From assembly GCA_037127315.1 (NCBI GenBank), contig JBBBDQ010000754.1, positions 1,468,501 to 1,532,500 of the forward strand: DNA of 64,000 nt, written 5' to 3'. The notes beneath the pieces were generated by a model, which ran no database searches, was not told the origin of the DNA, and was given only the letters and a program-made list of their open reading frames with translations. This document shows, in pieces, positions 39,745-50,930 of this stretch. The position numbers and the translations under genes were made by a program. The first letter of the stretch is position 1; each line of letters begins with the position of its first letter. This DNA comes from Ascarosepion bandense. Taxonomy: Eukaryota; Mollusca; Cephalopoda; Sepiida; Sepiidae.

Positions 39745-39940
39745 ATCAAAGCTTAATAACCTCATTAATACTAATAATGCTAAACAAAACTGTTTAAAAT
39801 TCTCTAAAATTGTTGGCGATTATAAACCTGGTAACATATATAGCACTATAAAAACACATAAACGTAACTATCCTTTCCGTACTATCATATCGCAAATTTC
39901 AAATCCTGTACATCAGTTAACAAAATACATGAACCAACTA
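39745..39940 (+). pseudogene. Penelope-like reverse transcriptase fragment
   Basis: Plus strand: KFSKIVGDYKPGNIYSTIKT then HKRNYPFRTIISQISNPVHQ and LTKYMNQL. The pattern G-Y-TIKTHK-PxRPIISQI-P-Y-LAK-LN is the finger region of Penelope-type RTs (YGLPKIHK, PLRPIVS). The palm with YADD and the GIY-YIG endonuclease are absent. It ends exactly at the right arm of the inverted repeat. Confidence 0.65.
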
Positions 39941-41013
39941 ATGTATTTTTTTGACGGTATTTGTTTATTTCTATTATTATATTTTATATTTTAGAAACGT
40001 ATTTCGCGAGAGCGTTCGTGGAGAGAGATTGTATACATCACGTGACGCAGAAAGCGACAGGTTTTTTTAAATATTTGTAAACGTAAACCTATCTTTAATA
40101 ATACTTATAAATTTTGTTTTAGAGAAATTGTTTTTAATTGTATCTAAATATATACATATATATTTAATTGTAATTTTTTTATATTAATAAATAAATATAT
40201 ATATATATATTTAATTGTATTTTTTTAAATTGTATCTAAATATATATATATATATATATTTAATTGTATTTAAAAATATATATGTATATTCATATAAATA
40301 TATCTAAGAAGATTGGGTCACTATGTCGATCCAGGATGTTTTTTCCACCTGAATCCATCCTGCATATATACAAGTCAACCATCCGTCCGTGCATGGAGTA
40401 CTGCTGCCATTTATGGTCAGGTGCCCCTGCCATTCTTCTCAGTGCTCTTGATAAGCTCCAAAGGAGAGTCTGTAATGTGATAGGTACTGATCTGGCGACT
40501 CGACTGCAGCCACTTTCCCATCGTCGAAATGTGGCTTCCCTCTGTCTCTTCTATAAATACTTTCATGGCTTCTGCTCGGATGAGCTTAAGTCACTGATGC
40601 CTCCTCAACAGGTGTTTACCCGTGCAACCAGACTGGCAACTGGGTCCCACCCATTCACAGTCTGGTTAGCCAAATGCAGACGACAATTCTACTCCTGCAG
40701 CTTCCTCTCTCGCACTTCCCGCCTGTGGAACTCACTCCCGTATTCTTGCTTTCCTGGCGGCTACAACCTCCAGAAATTTAAATGCAAAGTTAATACTCAC
40801 CTACTAACCACTGGACTCTAGCTCTCTCCCCTCCCCTGTATAACCTTCACTTTCTCTTTACCTATGTACCTGTCATCGCACCTGCTTTCTCAGCTTCCTA
40901 TTGTTCCTTTATAACTAGCTTGTACTCCTCACTCTTTTCTAATTAATATTTTTACATTTATGTAACCCCTGCTCATCAGTGGCGTTTCTGCCTTGCTCGG
41001 GGTGAAATGATTA

Positions 41014-41044
<31 letters not shown>

Positions 41045-41046
41045 TG
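39940..41046. repeat. Right arm of the large inverted repeat
   Basis: Mirror of 37945-39052. Small differences lie in the AT blocks (TATACATATATATTT at 40147) and the A-run length; otherwise matching. Confidence 0.95.
40264..41015 (+). pseudogene. CR1/L2-like LINE 3' end in the right arm
   Basis: The 185-codon frame (40264-40821) is identical to the left-arm copy except for one residue. It is followed by the complete 3' UTR and CCTTGCTCGGGGTGAAATGA with an A-run. Confidence 0.85.
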
Positions 41047-41272
41047 TAACCCCTGCTCATCATCATAATTAATTAATTACATTCCTCGTAAATATAGTGG
41101 TAAGTCAACATTAGAAATAATCCAAATCCTAAAAATTGAGAAACCCAAAAATCTAATCACAGTTTCACTTGTTATTTACCAATGTCCCGGTTAGTGAAAC
41201 TATTGACATAGTTATAAGAAATATGTGCAGTAACTCATCTTTACCCCCACTTAAAATTAATCCTAATGTATT

Positions 41273-41579
41273 CAGTCAGTTAAGTGCCATGCGCGATACA
41301 CGCTTGGGCGATCATGTCTCGAAAGAGACTTGACTGACTGGGCAGAAGATTATCCCGCAGTAGGTTGCCATTGCTTTCTGCGGTAGACTGGTTGCCGACC
41401 AAGGTTATAGAAACCAATCTGTTCTATTATTTAACCCATAACTGGAAGGAAGGGACGGATTAATACCTTTCGCAAGGGTATTTGCGCGTAAGTGAATGCA
41501 ATGAATTCAACTGGAATTCGAACTCGGCTCCCCGATTTCTCGTTCCGAGCCGATATCCACTGCGCCACAACGCACATCC
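41273..41579 (-). mobile_element. Family A SINE with target duplication
   Basis: Full length. Flanks TAATGTATT (41264-41272) and TAATATATT (41580-41588), an 8/9 match. Confidence 0.85.
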
Positions 41580-41634
41580 TAATATATTACGGAAACTATT
41601 ATTAGCTTGTACTACTGAAGTCCCTTTCTTATAT

Positions 41635-41636
<2 letters not shown>

Positions 41637-41688
<52 letters not shown>
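41637..41688. repeat. (AAT)n microsatellite
   Basis: About 16 AAT units. Confidence 0.95.
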
Positions 41689-41690
<2 letters not shown>

Positions 41691-41914
41691 CATATTGTTA
41701 TGGTAAAACACACCCATTTTTCAGACAATACTCTCCATCGAATATTAATAAGATTTAACAGAAAGTGAACTCGAAAAGTTCATAGGAGTTTCTTAGAAGT
41801 TCTAGAGAGTTCTTTAGATTTCTACTGGAGTGCAGTAGAACTACTAGGCAGTTGATAGTTGGCAGTTAGCCAAATATTAATGAGTCAGCTTTCAGTGGAA
41901 TATTACCCCTCATA

Positions 41915-42118
41915 TTGCAGTTTCTAGAACATGTAGTGAGGAATGAGGTCTTGGAGAATCAGATGCTCAAGGGACGGAGAGACAAGGGAAGCCAACGCGT
42001 GTCATAATTGATGAACCTGAGAAAATAGATGATGGTTCGGTGGTCAAGCGGGATAACAGGAGACGGAGTGTTACGACATACAAATGATAAGAGAATGTGC
42101 CAGACCATGATCGCCTTC
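41915..42118 (+). pseudogene. RTE-like LINE C-terminus, split by a hAT-like insertion
   Basis: LQFLEHVVRNEVLENQML, GRRDKGSQRVS and CQTMIA correspond to LKFLGHAMRKEGLENLIL, RKRDRGKQRIT and WKAMIA. The remaining codons (YVSKTRYIKE) and GAA tail resume at 42572. Confidence 0.65.
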
Positions 42119-42571
42119 CATGGTTCCCAACCCTGGGGTAAATAACCCCAGTGGGGTAATGAGCCCATATTTTGAGGATAATGGATATTTGGTTTGGGAA
42201 GAGGCAATCAGCTTATAATTTCATACTGTGCCAAATTATCAACGAGACAGCATTTCAAGGAAGAATTCGTCTTACCCCAATCTCCCTTAAAGTAACTTTT
42301 TTTCAAGCCTTGTGGAAAAAATCACAATGTCTCCAGTTTTTAGACACCAGATCATAGAACTGTGATCATAGCCTAGGTTACGGTTACTATAACTCTAATT
42401 ATTATAGATTGGTACTATTGTATTGAATAATTTCTATTAACTTTGCCTTTTTTATGTATGAAAATATAATAACTGCTTTTCCTATATTACGGGTATTTGT
42501 TTATTGGGGTAATGGATAATAGTGAAATTGTATTTTGGGGTAATCGCAATGAAAAGGTTGGGAACCTATGG
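42119..42571. mobile_element. hAT-like non-autonomous element
   Basis: Ends CCATGGTTCCCAACCCTGGG and, reversed, CCATAGGTTCCCAACCTTTT. GGTTCCCAACC is a common hAT terminal core. The interior has GGGGTAA motifs at both ends and no transposase. It splits the RTE C-terminus; an 8-bp duplication could not be confirmed. Confidence 0.6.
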
Positions 42572-42632
42572 ACGTCTCGAAGACCCGGTACATAAAAGAA
42601 GAAGAAGAAGAAGAAGAAGAAGAAGAAGAAGA
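42572..42632 (+). mobile_element. RTE 3' terminus with (GAA)n tail
   Basis: ACGTCTCGAAGACCCGGTAC then ATAAAAGAAGAAG repeats: the RTE 3' end with an expanded tail. Confidence 0.8.
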
Positions 42633-43764
42633 ATTCTAAAACTAAAAATGGTTTTAACATACGTAGTTTTAGTAATGCGATCCCAAACTATATCTTTATG
42701 ATACTGTTACTTACTAAAGTTTCTTACCGAAAAACCTATTTTATTGAAGAAAGAAAAAAAGACGAAAACTTTCCATAATTCCAATGCCGCACCTAAGCTA
42801 AATATTATCGTTTTAAAGGACAAGCCGCTAAATGTGTTTCACTATTCAATTTAATCTTGCTTCGAATCGTTTTGCAACGGTGATCTTTCGCGTCGCATAT
42901 CATTGCCATATAATTCAAAACACCGTGTTTGGGAGCGGAAATCTCTCATCCATTTTACATGAGCGGAACCACTAGATGCAAATCAAACGGAAGACGCTGC
43001 ATTGAGTCACTTTCGTATTAGTGGTGACCTAACAGCAACTACGGGGAAGAGGAAATCTTTCACGACTACATCACTGTACATCTGGTTTTGACATGATTGT
43101 ATGCCATTTGAATATGTATCACATCAAGAAGAACGTTGTTCTATCTAGCCACCCCCTGTCGTTAACCATCGGATTGTTCACTGAGAAGTGGTCACAAGAA
43201 TAAAATTGGTATCAGAATCGGTAAATATATTATTTTTATTATAGAAACGCCGCAGTGCGGAAAAAAATAGCTTAGCCACGAGTGTGATTCATATTCACCC
43301 ACAATAAAAGCTTAGATGATATAAAGATAAGTCGTCTGATATAGTAACTTTCTTGCTTGTCTGAAAGTTGCCCCTCTGATTTTAAAAGGTATTCGTAAGC
43401 TGTCCATTAATAGCAATAAAGCTTAACTGTTATTTGATAATAGATAATCAGTTTTAACGTGTCTACAGTGTTCGCCAAACTGTTCGCGGCGTGGAAAGTG
43501 AATTCGCAGACGTGAGTTCAAATGGAGTGGGTTCAAAAGGTCGTAATTAGTATTCCACCTGCACTAATATCCTTTTCTCGCAAGCCGTAATTGCAGAGAT
43601 TACACTCGACTTTTGTAAAATGTAAATTTATCAAACCTCTTGCGTGCTGCTAGAGAAAATAAACAGATATAATTATTTAGTATATTTTCGAGTATAGGAC
43701 ATACCGGTTTATAAAACGTTGTTTTATTTTCATGACAGTGTATCTTAAAGAAAGCTACACTAGT
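42633..43764. other. Unassigned stretch of about 1.1 kb
   Basis: No gene, RNA or transposon recognised. Confidence 0.45.
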
Positions 43765-44332
43765 AGATTGAATTCCAGTTGAATACCTCACATTCACTTA
43801 CGCAGAAATACCCTTGGGAAACGTATTAATCCGTCTCTTCCCTCAAGTTATAAGTTAATAGGACAGATTGGGTTTCAAAGCCTTGGCTTGCAACCAGTCT
43901 ATCGCAGAAAGCAATGGCAACTTACTGTGGGATAAATCTTCTGCCCAGTCAGTCATGAATCTTTCGAGACATGATCGCCCATAGCGTGTATCACGTACGT
44001 TACTTAACTTGCTAACTGAATATAATAGTTGAAAACATGTTTATGACTTCTACTGGGTATAAAGTGAGTGATCAGTTTTCTATTGTTATAAAGTATTGAA
44101 CTGATCCCCCACCAGTTACAACTTAATAAAATAATACATCTCTTCCCACTCTAGCTATGAATCAAACAACAGGACAGATTGGGTTCTATAGCCTTGGCTG
44201 GCAGCCAGTTTACCGCAGAAAGCAATGGTAACCTACTGCTGGATAATCTTCTGCCTAGTCAGTGCTGTCTCTTTCGAGACATGATCGCCTCTAGAGTTTA
44301 TCACGTATGGCACTTAACTGACTGACAGTAGT
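43765..44332 (+). mobile_element. Family A SINE dimer
   Basis: A first unit from GAATTCCAGTTGAATACC (head truncated before the B box) to ACTTGCTAACTGA at about 44020. A palindromic module follows (GTGATCAGTTTTC ... AACTGATCCCCCAC, 44066-44125), then a second truncated body and tail ending GGCACTTAACTGACTGAC. Confidence 0.75.
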
Positions 44333-44379
44333 AATAAAAACAAATTGTCGAAATATTATATGATAATTTAGCTTTAGTA

Positions 44380-45165
44380 TTTCAGTCATACGTCACACAC
44401 TGGGCGATCATGTCTCGAAAGAGACATAACTGACTGGGTAGAAGATTTTCTATCCTTCTATTTAAAGTATAGTTGAAGGGAGAAGAAACGAATTGTATTA
44501 ATAATTAGTAATAAGTAGGGGATCAGTTTATTACTTCATAACAATAGAAAACAGATCCCCCAATTTATGTCCAGCAAAGGCTTTACTTATGTTTCCAACT
44601 ATTATTTTCATTCAGTCAGTTAAGGGCTATACGTGATACATGCTTGGGCGATCATATCTCGAAAGAGACATGACTGACTGGGCAGAAGATTTTCTATCCT
44701 TCTATTTAAAGTATAGCTGAAGGGAGAAGAGACAGATTGTATTAATAATTAGTAATTAGTGGGGGATCAGTTTATTACTTCATTATAATAGAAAATAGAT
44801 CCCCCACTTTATGCCCAGTAGAAGCTTTACTTGTTTTCAACTATTATATTCATTCAGTCAGTTAAGTGCTATACGTGATACATGCTTGGGCGATCATGTC
44901 TCTAAAGAGACATAACTGACTGGGCAGAAGATTTTGCAGTAGTAGGTTATCATCAATTTTTTCGGCAGACAGGTAGCCAACTAAAGCTACAGAACCCTAT
45001 CTAGCTTTCTATTTAACCCATAACTGGAGGGAGGAGACGGATTAATGCTCTTTCCAAAGTGTATATTTGCGTAAGTGAATGCAACAAATTTAACTGGAAT
45101 TTGAACTCGTCTCTTTGATTTTACGTTGCGAGCCGATATTCATTACACCTCAACTGGGACTCGCA
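44380..45165 (-). mobile_element. Family A SINE multimer, tandem units of about 243 bp
   Basis: TGACTGGG-AGAAGATTTT recurs at 44431, 44675 and 44917. Each unit is SINE tail plus hairpin plus the palindromic module (GGGGATCAGTTTATTACTTC ... AACAGATCCCCCA). The last unit runs into a full SINE body and head ending near 45160 (TTCATTACACCTCAACTGGG). Confidence 0.8.
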
Positions 45166-45469
45166 ATATTCGTACGGTAGCAGTCTTGACTATCTCTAAC
45201 TATCGCTCTGCATTATGCTAATATGCTGCGGATCTCTCACTCTCTGATCTCTTGATCTGCTCTCCTCTTGTGAGGGGAAGTATATGTAGTTGTAAGAAGA
45301 GTACAATCAGTTGGAATAGGTGATGCCACCATGACAGTTCATTTAAAGTTTTAAAAACTTACCAAATGCTCATTGTTTCAAACAATGACAGAAATATTTC
45401 ATTACTGGATGCAATATTGTCATAGCAGAGAATACTTACTTTCTTCTATTGTATCAGTCATACAACATT

Positions 45470-46105
45470 CCTTAGTACTGCTGCCATTTATGGTCAGGTG
45501 CCCCTGTCGTTCCCCTCAGTGTTCTTGACAAGCTCCAAAGGAGAGTCTGTAATATGATAGGTACTGTTCTGGCGACTCGACTACAGCCACTTCCCCATCG
45601 TCGAAATGTGGCCTCCCTTTGTCTCTTCTATAAATACTTTCATGGCTTCTGCTCGGATGAGCTTAAGTCACTGATGCCTCCTCAACAGGTGTTTACTCGT
45701 GCAACCAGACTGGCAACTGGGTCCCACCCATTCACAGTCTGGTTAGCCAAATGCAGACGACAATTCTACTCCTGCAGCTTCCTCTCTCGCACTTCCCGCC
45801 TGTGGAACTCACTCCCGTATTCTTGCTTTTCTGACGGCTACAACCTCCAGAAATTTAAATGCAAAGTTAATACTCATCTACTAACCACTGGCCTCTAGCT
45901 CTCTCCCCTCCCCTGTATAACCTTCCCTTTCTCTCCACCTATGTATCTGCCATCGCACCTGCTTTCTCAGCTTTCTATTGTTCCTTTCTAACTAGTTTGT
46001 ACTCCTCACTCTTTTCTAATTAATATTTTTACATTTATGTAACCCCCTGCACATCAGTGATGTTTCTGCCTTGCTCGGGGTGAAATGATTAAAAAAAAAA
46101 CAAAA
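45470..46105 (+). pseudogene. CR1/L2-like LINE 3' end, young
   Basis: From YCCHLWSGAPVVPLSVLDKL to the 114-codon frame 45554-45898 (RNVASLCLFYKYFHGFCSDE, TRATRLATGSHPFTVWLAKC, RTSRLWNSLPYSCF, NTHLLTTGL), then the 3' UTR to CTTGCTCGGGGTGAAATGAT and an A-run. Nearly identical to the inverted-repeat copies. One substitution turns the Val start of one segment into Met. Confidence 0.85.
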
Positions 46106-47039
46106 AAAACTATAACTGTTCTTATTTTCACCATAGATTTTTCACCAAGATACACACATTACCAAGCGTTTTCTGTAATATCTTTGGTGGGTAAGAAAAA
46201 AAAATTGTTTTGGACTTATATTAATATGATAAATCGTACATTCAAAAATTACGCTATTCATGTAAAAAAAGAAAAAAAACAATGTATTATGTAAATATTG
46301 CGCCCATACATAAATTAGTGAACACTTGTAATTTGTGATATAGCCCATTAATATTTTTAAACAGTGTATTATATCTATCGGTGTGCACATTCGTCAATTT
46401 TGTTTGAATATGCAGACAAAATACACACTGTTTAATCAATAAGAATGAGCTGTTAATTAAAAAAAATGTCCACGATAATAACCTTTGACGGAAAATAAAT
46501 TATTTTAAGATTGAATCATTTAATTATATATATACGATTAAATGCAAACATTATGTTTGCTTATTCTTAATAACATCCGTTCATAATCAGGGATAATCTC
46601 TCGCGTTTTGCAATAAAACAAATTAAAAAAATTAAAAATGTACAATAATTTTTAACAACACAGTTTTCCGGTTACATTTGTTTTCATAACTCAAACCCCT
46701 GAGGAAGACCTCGGAAAGAAGTTGAAAGTACTTGGTTACCTGGAGAAATTAATGAAAATAACATCTGTCATCTTTACAGCTCATTTCTGACATCTTTTGA
46801 TTGTTTGAGAGTCAGCAAAGGAAATGAAATAAGGCATGCATAAATCAAAGAAAATATCAGAAAATAATACTGCAGCCGTCTGTCACATACCGATTTGAAT
46901 TCGGAAACAAGAATAGCAAGCATTAACTCTTTGTCTTTCTCGTTAGTGCAATAGAATTTCAACAACATTAATCGGACTACACCTGACATTAAGCGGATGC
47001 ATGTCGAAACAAAAAGCTTCTCACTTTCCACAGCATGCA
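46106..47039. other. Unassigned stretch with a Penelope-end-like motif at 46695-46735
   Basis: CCCTGAGGAAGACCTCGG then AAAGAAGTTGAAAGTAC is a short stem-loop of the kind found near Penelope-like ends, weak. No gene recognised; the 88-residue minus frame at 46774-47040 has no known motif. Confidence 0.4.
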
Positions 47040-47275
47040 TTATCCTAATGATGGTGTTGAACGTCTCTATGTTTCCAGATCCGAAAGAGGCAGAGAATTA
47101 GTTCAACTAGAACTGTCTTGCAAAACCCTTAAAATCCGCTCTTCAAAGATACATGAAAACGGAAAAACACTGGATGATGATCAGTCTCAAAGAACAAGAA
47201 AGTAATAGGGAACATTATTCAGTATTTAAAAGAGCTAACAAATTCAAAAGATGTTATGGTGCCCTTCTACGAGTA
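47040..47275 (+). pseudogene. Endonuclease-type LINE, post-RT fragment
   Basis: YPNDGVERLYVSRSERGREL then VQLELSCKTLKIRSSKIHEN follows the segment MHHPKADVDRL-LPR-GGRGL-QLELSYKT of the LINE at 8190-9198. That copy stops just before this segment. Two stops follow. Confidence 0.65.
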
Positions 47276-47812
47276 ATGGACTCTTCCTCTTGTTATATAT
47301 AATTACCTGTGTGACTTCCGTGAGGCAGTTGACGACAGCTACTAGTCAGTTAATACAAAGCGTAACTGTACCCTTCGGACTTTTTTCTATTTACTTAATA
47401 TTAACACTTACTTTGTAGATATGTTCTTGTGATACTAATAAACTGTTTGAACCTACCTTCTCTTTGCCGTATCTTACTTCCGGCCAATCCAGTCACTCCA
47501 ATTTGAGGTGAAGGGTGAATAAGCGAAAATAAACCATAATACACCTCGTGCAGAAACAAAAAAAAGCAAAAACAACTGCAATGTATCAAGTGGAGTAACA
47601 ATCTTCATAGTCAATATTCTACCATCACCAAAATAAAAAAGAAGATGATGTAAACATACCCAGTGCATCTCAGTGGATATATAGTGCAGGGTTAAATCTT
47701 GAAGCCGAAGTTTTTATTCGTTCAACGCAGGATCAAATGCTTACTAATTAAAAATTACCAAACACGCATACTGAAATATAATGTGTTAGCGAAAAATGCG
47801 GATTATGTGATA
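47276..47812. other. Unassigned stretch
   Basis: No gene or repeat recognised. Confidence 0.4.
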
Positions 47813-47814
47813 CT

Positions 47815-48046
47815 AAGGCGGAAAGTGCGACATAGAGACCCGAAGACGATTTGGCATGGGAAGCATTCAAGAAGTAAAGTAAAGTATCAAGAAACAGGAC
47901 AATTTCGCTAGAAATAAAGAAGTGAGTACTGGATTGTTATGTGATATCAGTTCTTCAATATGGCCGTGAATGCTAGACAATATCATCGAAGATGAAGGAA
48001 AGACTTGAAGGAACTGAAATGTGGTACTACAGAAGGATGCTGCGGA
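47815..48046 (+). pseudogene. RTE-like LINE fragment, cut by a hairpin module
   Basis: RKVRHRDPKTIWHGKHSRS is a shifted version of KCDTEIRRRIG. Then ISLEIKK, VLDCYVISVLQYG-EC, SSKMKERLEGTEMWYYRRML. It ends at 48046 with GGATAT where RISW should follow. Confidence 0.65.
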
Positions 48047-48115
48047 TATAAAGTGGGAGATCAATTCCATATTACAATCAATATATAAACTGACCCCTCA
48101 CTTTGTGGTCACAGC
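48047..48115 (-). repeat. Single copy of the 90-bp satellite-related module
   Basis: AAAGTGGGAGATCAATTCC ... AACTGACCCCTCACTTTGTGGTCAC. Reversed, it aligns with the satellite unit including GGTCACAAAGT. It interrupts RTE sequence. Confidence 0.7.
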
Positions 48116-48149
48116 AGTTTCTATACATTCGTATTTCTGAGATCCAAAA

Positions 48150-48243
48150 GTACAAGGAAGCATTCCAGAAGTTGAGTAATGTATTAAGAAACAGGACAAT
48201 TTTGCTAGAAACAAAGAAGAGTGTACTGAATTGCTATGTGATT
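48150..48243 (+). pseudogene. Short RTE-like fragment
   Basis: KEAFQKLSNVLRNRTILLET then KKSVLNCYVI. It joins an opposite-oriented RTE copy at 48244. Confidence 0.65.
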
Positions 48244-48745
48244 TTTCTCCATCTCTTCTTCCATTTATCAGACCTGGGAGTATCAATTTCTCCAGGCCCT
48301 CTTTCCTCATTACGTGTCCCAACAAACTCATTTGTCGCTTCCTGATGTTTATTATCAGTTTTCTTCTCGTTTGCATCCTTTCCAACACCTCATCGTTGCA
48401 CACGTGCTCTGTCCATGGTATTCCCAGCATCCTTCTGTAAAGCCATATTTCTGCTCACTGAAGCCTCTCTTTCATCCTTGATGAGAACTTCCAGCATTCA
48501 CTTCCATACAGAATAACAGATATCCCATACAGTGATCTTTTCTTTGTTTCTAATGAGATTTTCCTGTCTTCAGTACTCTGGTTAGCTTCTGAAATGCGTC
48601 TTTGGCCATGCCAGTGTATCTTTGGATCTCCGTGTCGCACTCTTCATGCTCTGTCAAAACACTTCCCAAGTATTTGAATTTTTTTACTTGTTTTATTTTA
48701 GATTCTCCAACTTGCAGTTGGCATATTGGATCCACAAAATCAAAA
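48244..48745 (-). pseudogene. RTE-like LINE, RT C-terminal region
   Basis: Minus strand: PICQLQVGESKIKQVKKFKY, LGSVLTEHEECDTEIQRYTG, MAKDAFQKLTRVLKT, ISLETKKRSLYGISVILYGS, ECWKFSSRMKERLQ, MLGIPWTEHVCNDEVLERMQ and RRKLIINIRKRQMSLLGHVM. Frameshifts separate these. It is cut at 48244 before the final codons. Confidence 0.75.
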
Positions 48746-49265
48746 TATTGGCTTTTTGAAATAGTGTGCTTTTTGAAAAACAAGTTTTTGTCGGAGCCTC
48801 ATTTAAATATGCTTTCAACTAAATTATGGCACCTGTTTGAGTCTTGTTTGAAATAACATTGCGTACCAAATGAAAAAGATTGAAAGATAATATTTCGATT
48901 TTTTTCTCTCTGTTTTCACACATATCTTCTTTTTTACACTGTTCATGCAATTTACAAACGATCTGCTTAGGGACATTCTGTGATCATTAGAAATTATGCA
49001 TACTGATCTGGATCTAACAGCTTAATGCACAAATATATGGTGATATTAGTTATTGCACAAGACTGAAATTATGAGGCACCCAAAGGGGATCGAAATCACA
49101 AATCAGTTGGAATTTTTTTTCAGCCAGACAAGCTTGTTAGCCGTTACACATTGGTTTGTAAATTAAACACCTCAAACACAAAGCTAGCATTTTTCATCAC
49201 TTAGACTCAGATCTTTCTCCAGACTGAATAAACGGTTGCACCCACAATGGGCTTTCATGTTTTGA
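48746..49265. other. Unassigned stretch
   Basis: No gene or repeat recognised. Confidence 0.4.
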
Positions 49266-49267
49266 CG

Positions 49268-49572
49268 ATGTTTTTGTGCAGTGGATATCGACTCGGAACG
49301 ACAAATTGAGGTGCCGTGTTCGAAATCCAGTTTAATTTCTTGCATTCACTTAACCACAAATACTATTGGGAAAGGTATTAATCAGTCTCTTCCCACCTAT
49401 TATGGGTTAGATAATAGGAAAGACTGGGTTCTATAGCCTTGGCTGGAAACCAGTCTATCGCAGAATGCAATGGCAATCTACTGTGGCATAGTTTTCTACC
49501 CATTCAGTCATGTCTCGAAAGAGACATGATCGCTCAAACGTGTATCAAGTAAGGCACTTAACCGACTGACTA
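49268..49572 (+). mobile_element. Family A SINE
   Basis: Head TTTTGTGCAGTGGATATCGA, B box TGTTCGAAATCC, body, hairpin CATGTCTCGAAAGAGACATG (loop flipped relative to most plus-strand copies), and tail GGCACTTAACCGACTGACT. Confidence 0.8.
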
Positions 49573-50287
49573 ATTTGGTCTTAAGGTCACTTACTGACCT
49601 CAAGTAAAATGTATATATACAACCCATTGCTAATGATGCTGGAAAAATATTTACTTATTCAGTCTCTCTAAGTAGTATCTGAATTTACCACACACCTTTA
49701 CCTCTAAAAAATTAGATGAGATTTGAAATTTGAGTACTATTTTAATTTCAGATCGGTTTTCAATTTCCACCAATAACAGAGTTCAAAAGGTTTGTATTGT
49801 CTAATAAGGAATTTATTATTCACACCTCGACCATCTCTTTTCCGGACTCGAAAAGTTGTAAGCCTATCGCTAGTCTATTGCCATTTGCACTGTAAATTGT
49901 CGGATGAGCTCTATCTTTTAATGCCATACGTTCAGAACTTTGCACCTAGAATACGTCATGATACCTCTTCAGAGGTGGTTAAATCTCGTTTCTAAAGGTA
50001 AGGAAAATATCTTCACTCAGGCACAATTTCCCCTTACTTTGTAGTTACTTAGCTGAACCCGACAATCTTAACCTCTTTAATACAAAGGTCGCATATTTTC
50101 TTTCCTACTTATCCCCATACTATTCACTTTCTAACACACTGAAATTTGTGTAACACACTGTATAAACTGTTTTGATTTAATCCTCTACTATGAGTTCCTC
50201 GTAGGCTTTAGATTGACTAAATTTCTAGAAAACTATCCCACTCAGTGCGCCTGTCTATCAATTACAATTACACCGGTTGAAAAAGAT
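49573..50287. other. Mostly unassigned; RTE/CR1 similarity not clear
   Basis: 49792-49995 has an open frame (RKVVSLSLVYCHLHCKLSDE, LYLLMPYVQNFAPRIRHDTS). It may be a diverged CR1-like C-terminus (RNVASLCLFYKYFH...CSDELSSL), but I cannot be sure. Confidence 0.35.
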
Positions 50288-50297
50288 CTTGATATAT

Positions 50298-50596
50298 CAG
50301 TCAGTTGAGTACCATACGTGATACACACTTGGGCGATCATGACTCGAAAGAGACATGACTGATTTGGCAGAAAATCTTCCCGTAGTAGGTTGCCATTACT
50401 TTCTGCGGTAGACTACTTTCAAACCAAGGATATAGAACCCAATCTGTCTTATTATTTAACCCATAACTGGAGAGAAGAGACGGATCAATACCTTTCTCCA
50501 GAGTATTTGTGCGTAAATGAATGCAACCGGAATTCGAACTCGACTCCCTGATTTCTCGTTCCGAGCCGGTGTCCACTGCAACCCAACGCAGATCCC
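50298..50596 (-). mobile_element. Family A SINE with target duplication
   Basis: Full length, flanked by CTTGATATAT at 50288-50297 and 50597-50606 (perfect 10 bp). Confidence 0.85.
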
Positions 50597-50629
50597 CTTG
50601 ATATATCACCTGATGCGAAATATTAATAC

Positions 50630-50930
50630 AATGTGGTGCAGTGGATATCGGCTTGGAACGAGAAATCGGGAAGCCGAGTTCAAATTCCAGTTGAATTCAG
50701 TGAATTCACTTACGCGCAAATACCCTTGGAAAAGGTATTCATCCGTCACTTCCTTTCAGTTATGGGTTAAATAATAGGACAGATTGGGTTCCATAGTCTT
50801 GGCTGGCAACCAATGTACCGCAGAAAGCAATGGCAAATTACTGTGGGATAATCTTCTGCCCAGTCAGTCATGTCTCTTTCGAGACATGATCGCCCAAGCG
50901 TGTTTCACGTATGGCACTTAATTGACTGTA
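50630..50930 (+). mobile_element. Family A SINE, opposite orientation to its neighbour
   Basis: Head TGTGGTGCAGTGGATATCGG, B box GAGTTCAAATTCC, body TTATGGGTTAAATAATAGG, standard hairpin, tail GGCACTTAATTGACTG. Its 3' part was later duplicated with flank. Confidence 0.85.

Noticed and set aside
46774..47040. 88-codon minus-strand frame with hydrophobic stretches
   Set aside because: No known motif, splice context or repeat relation could be shown; it overlaps the start of a LINE fragment.
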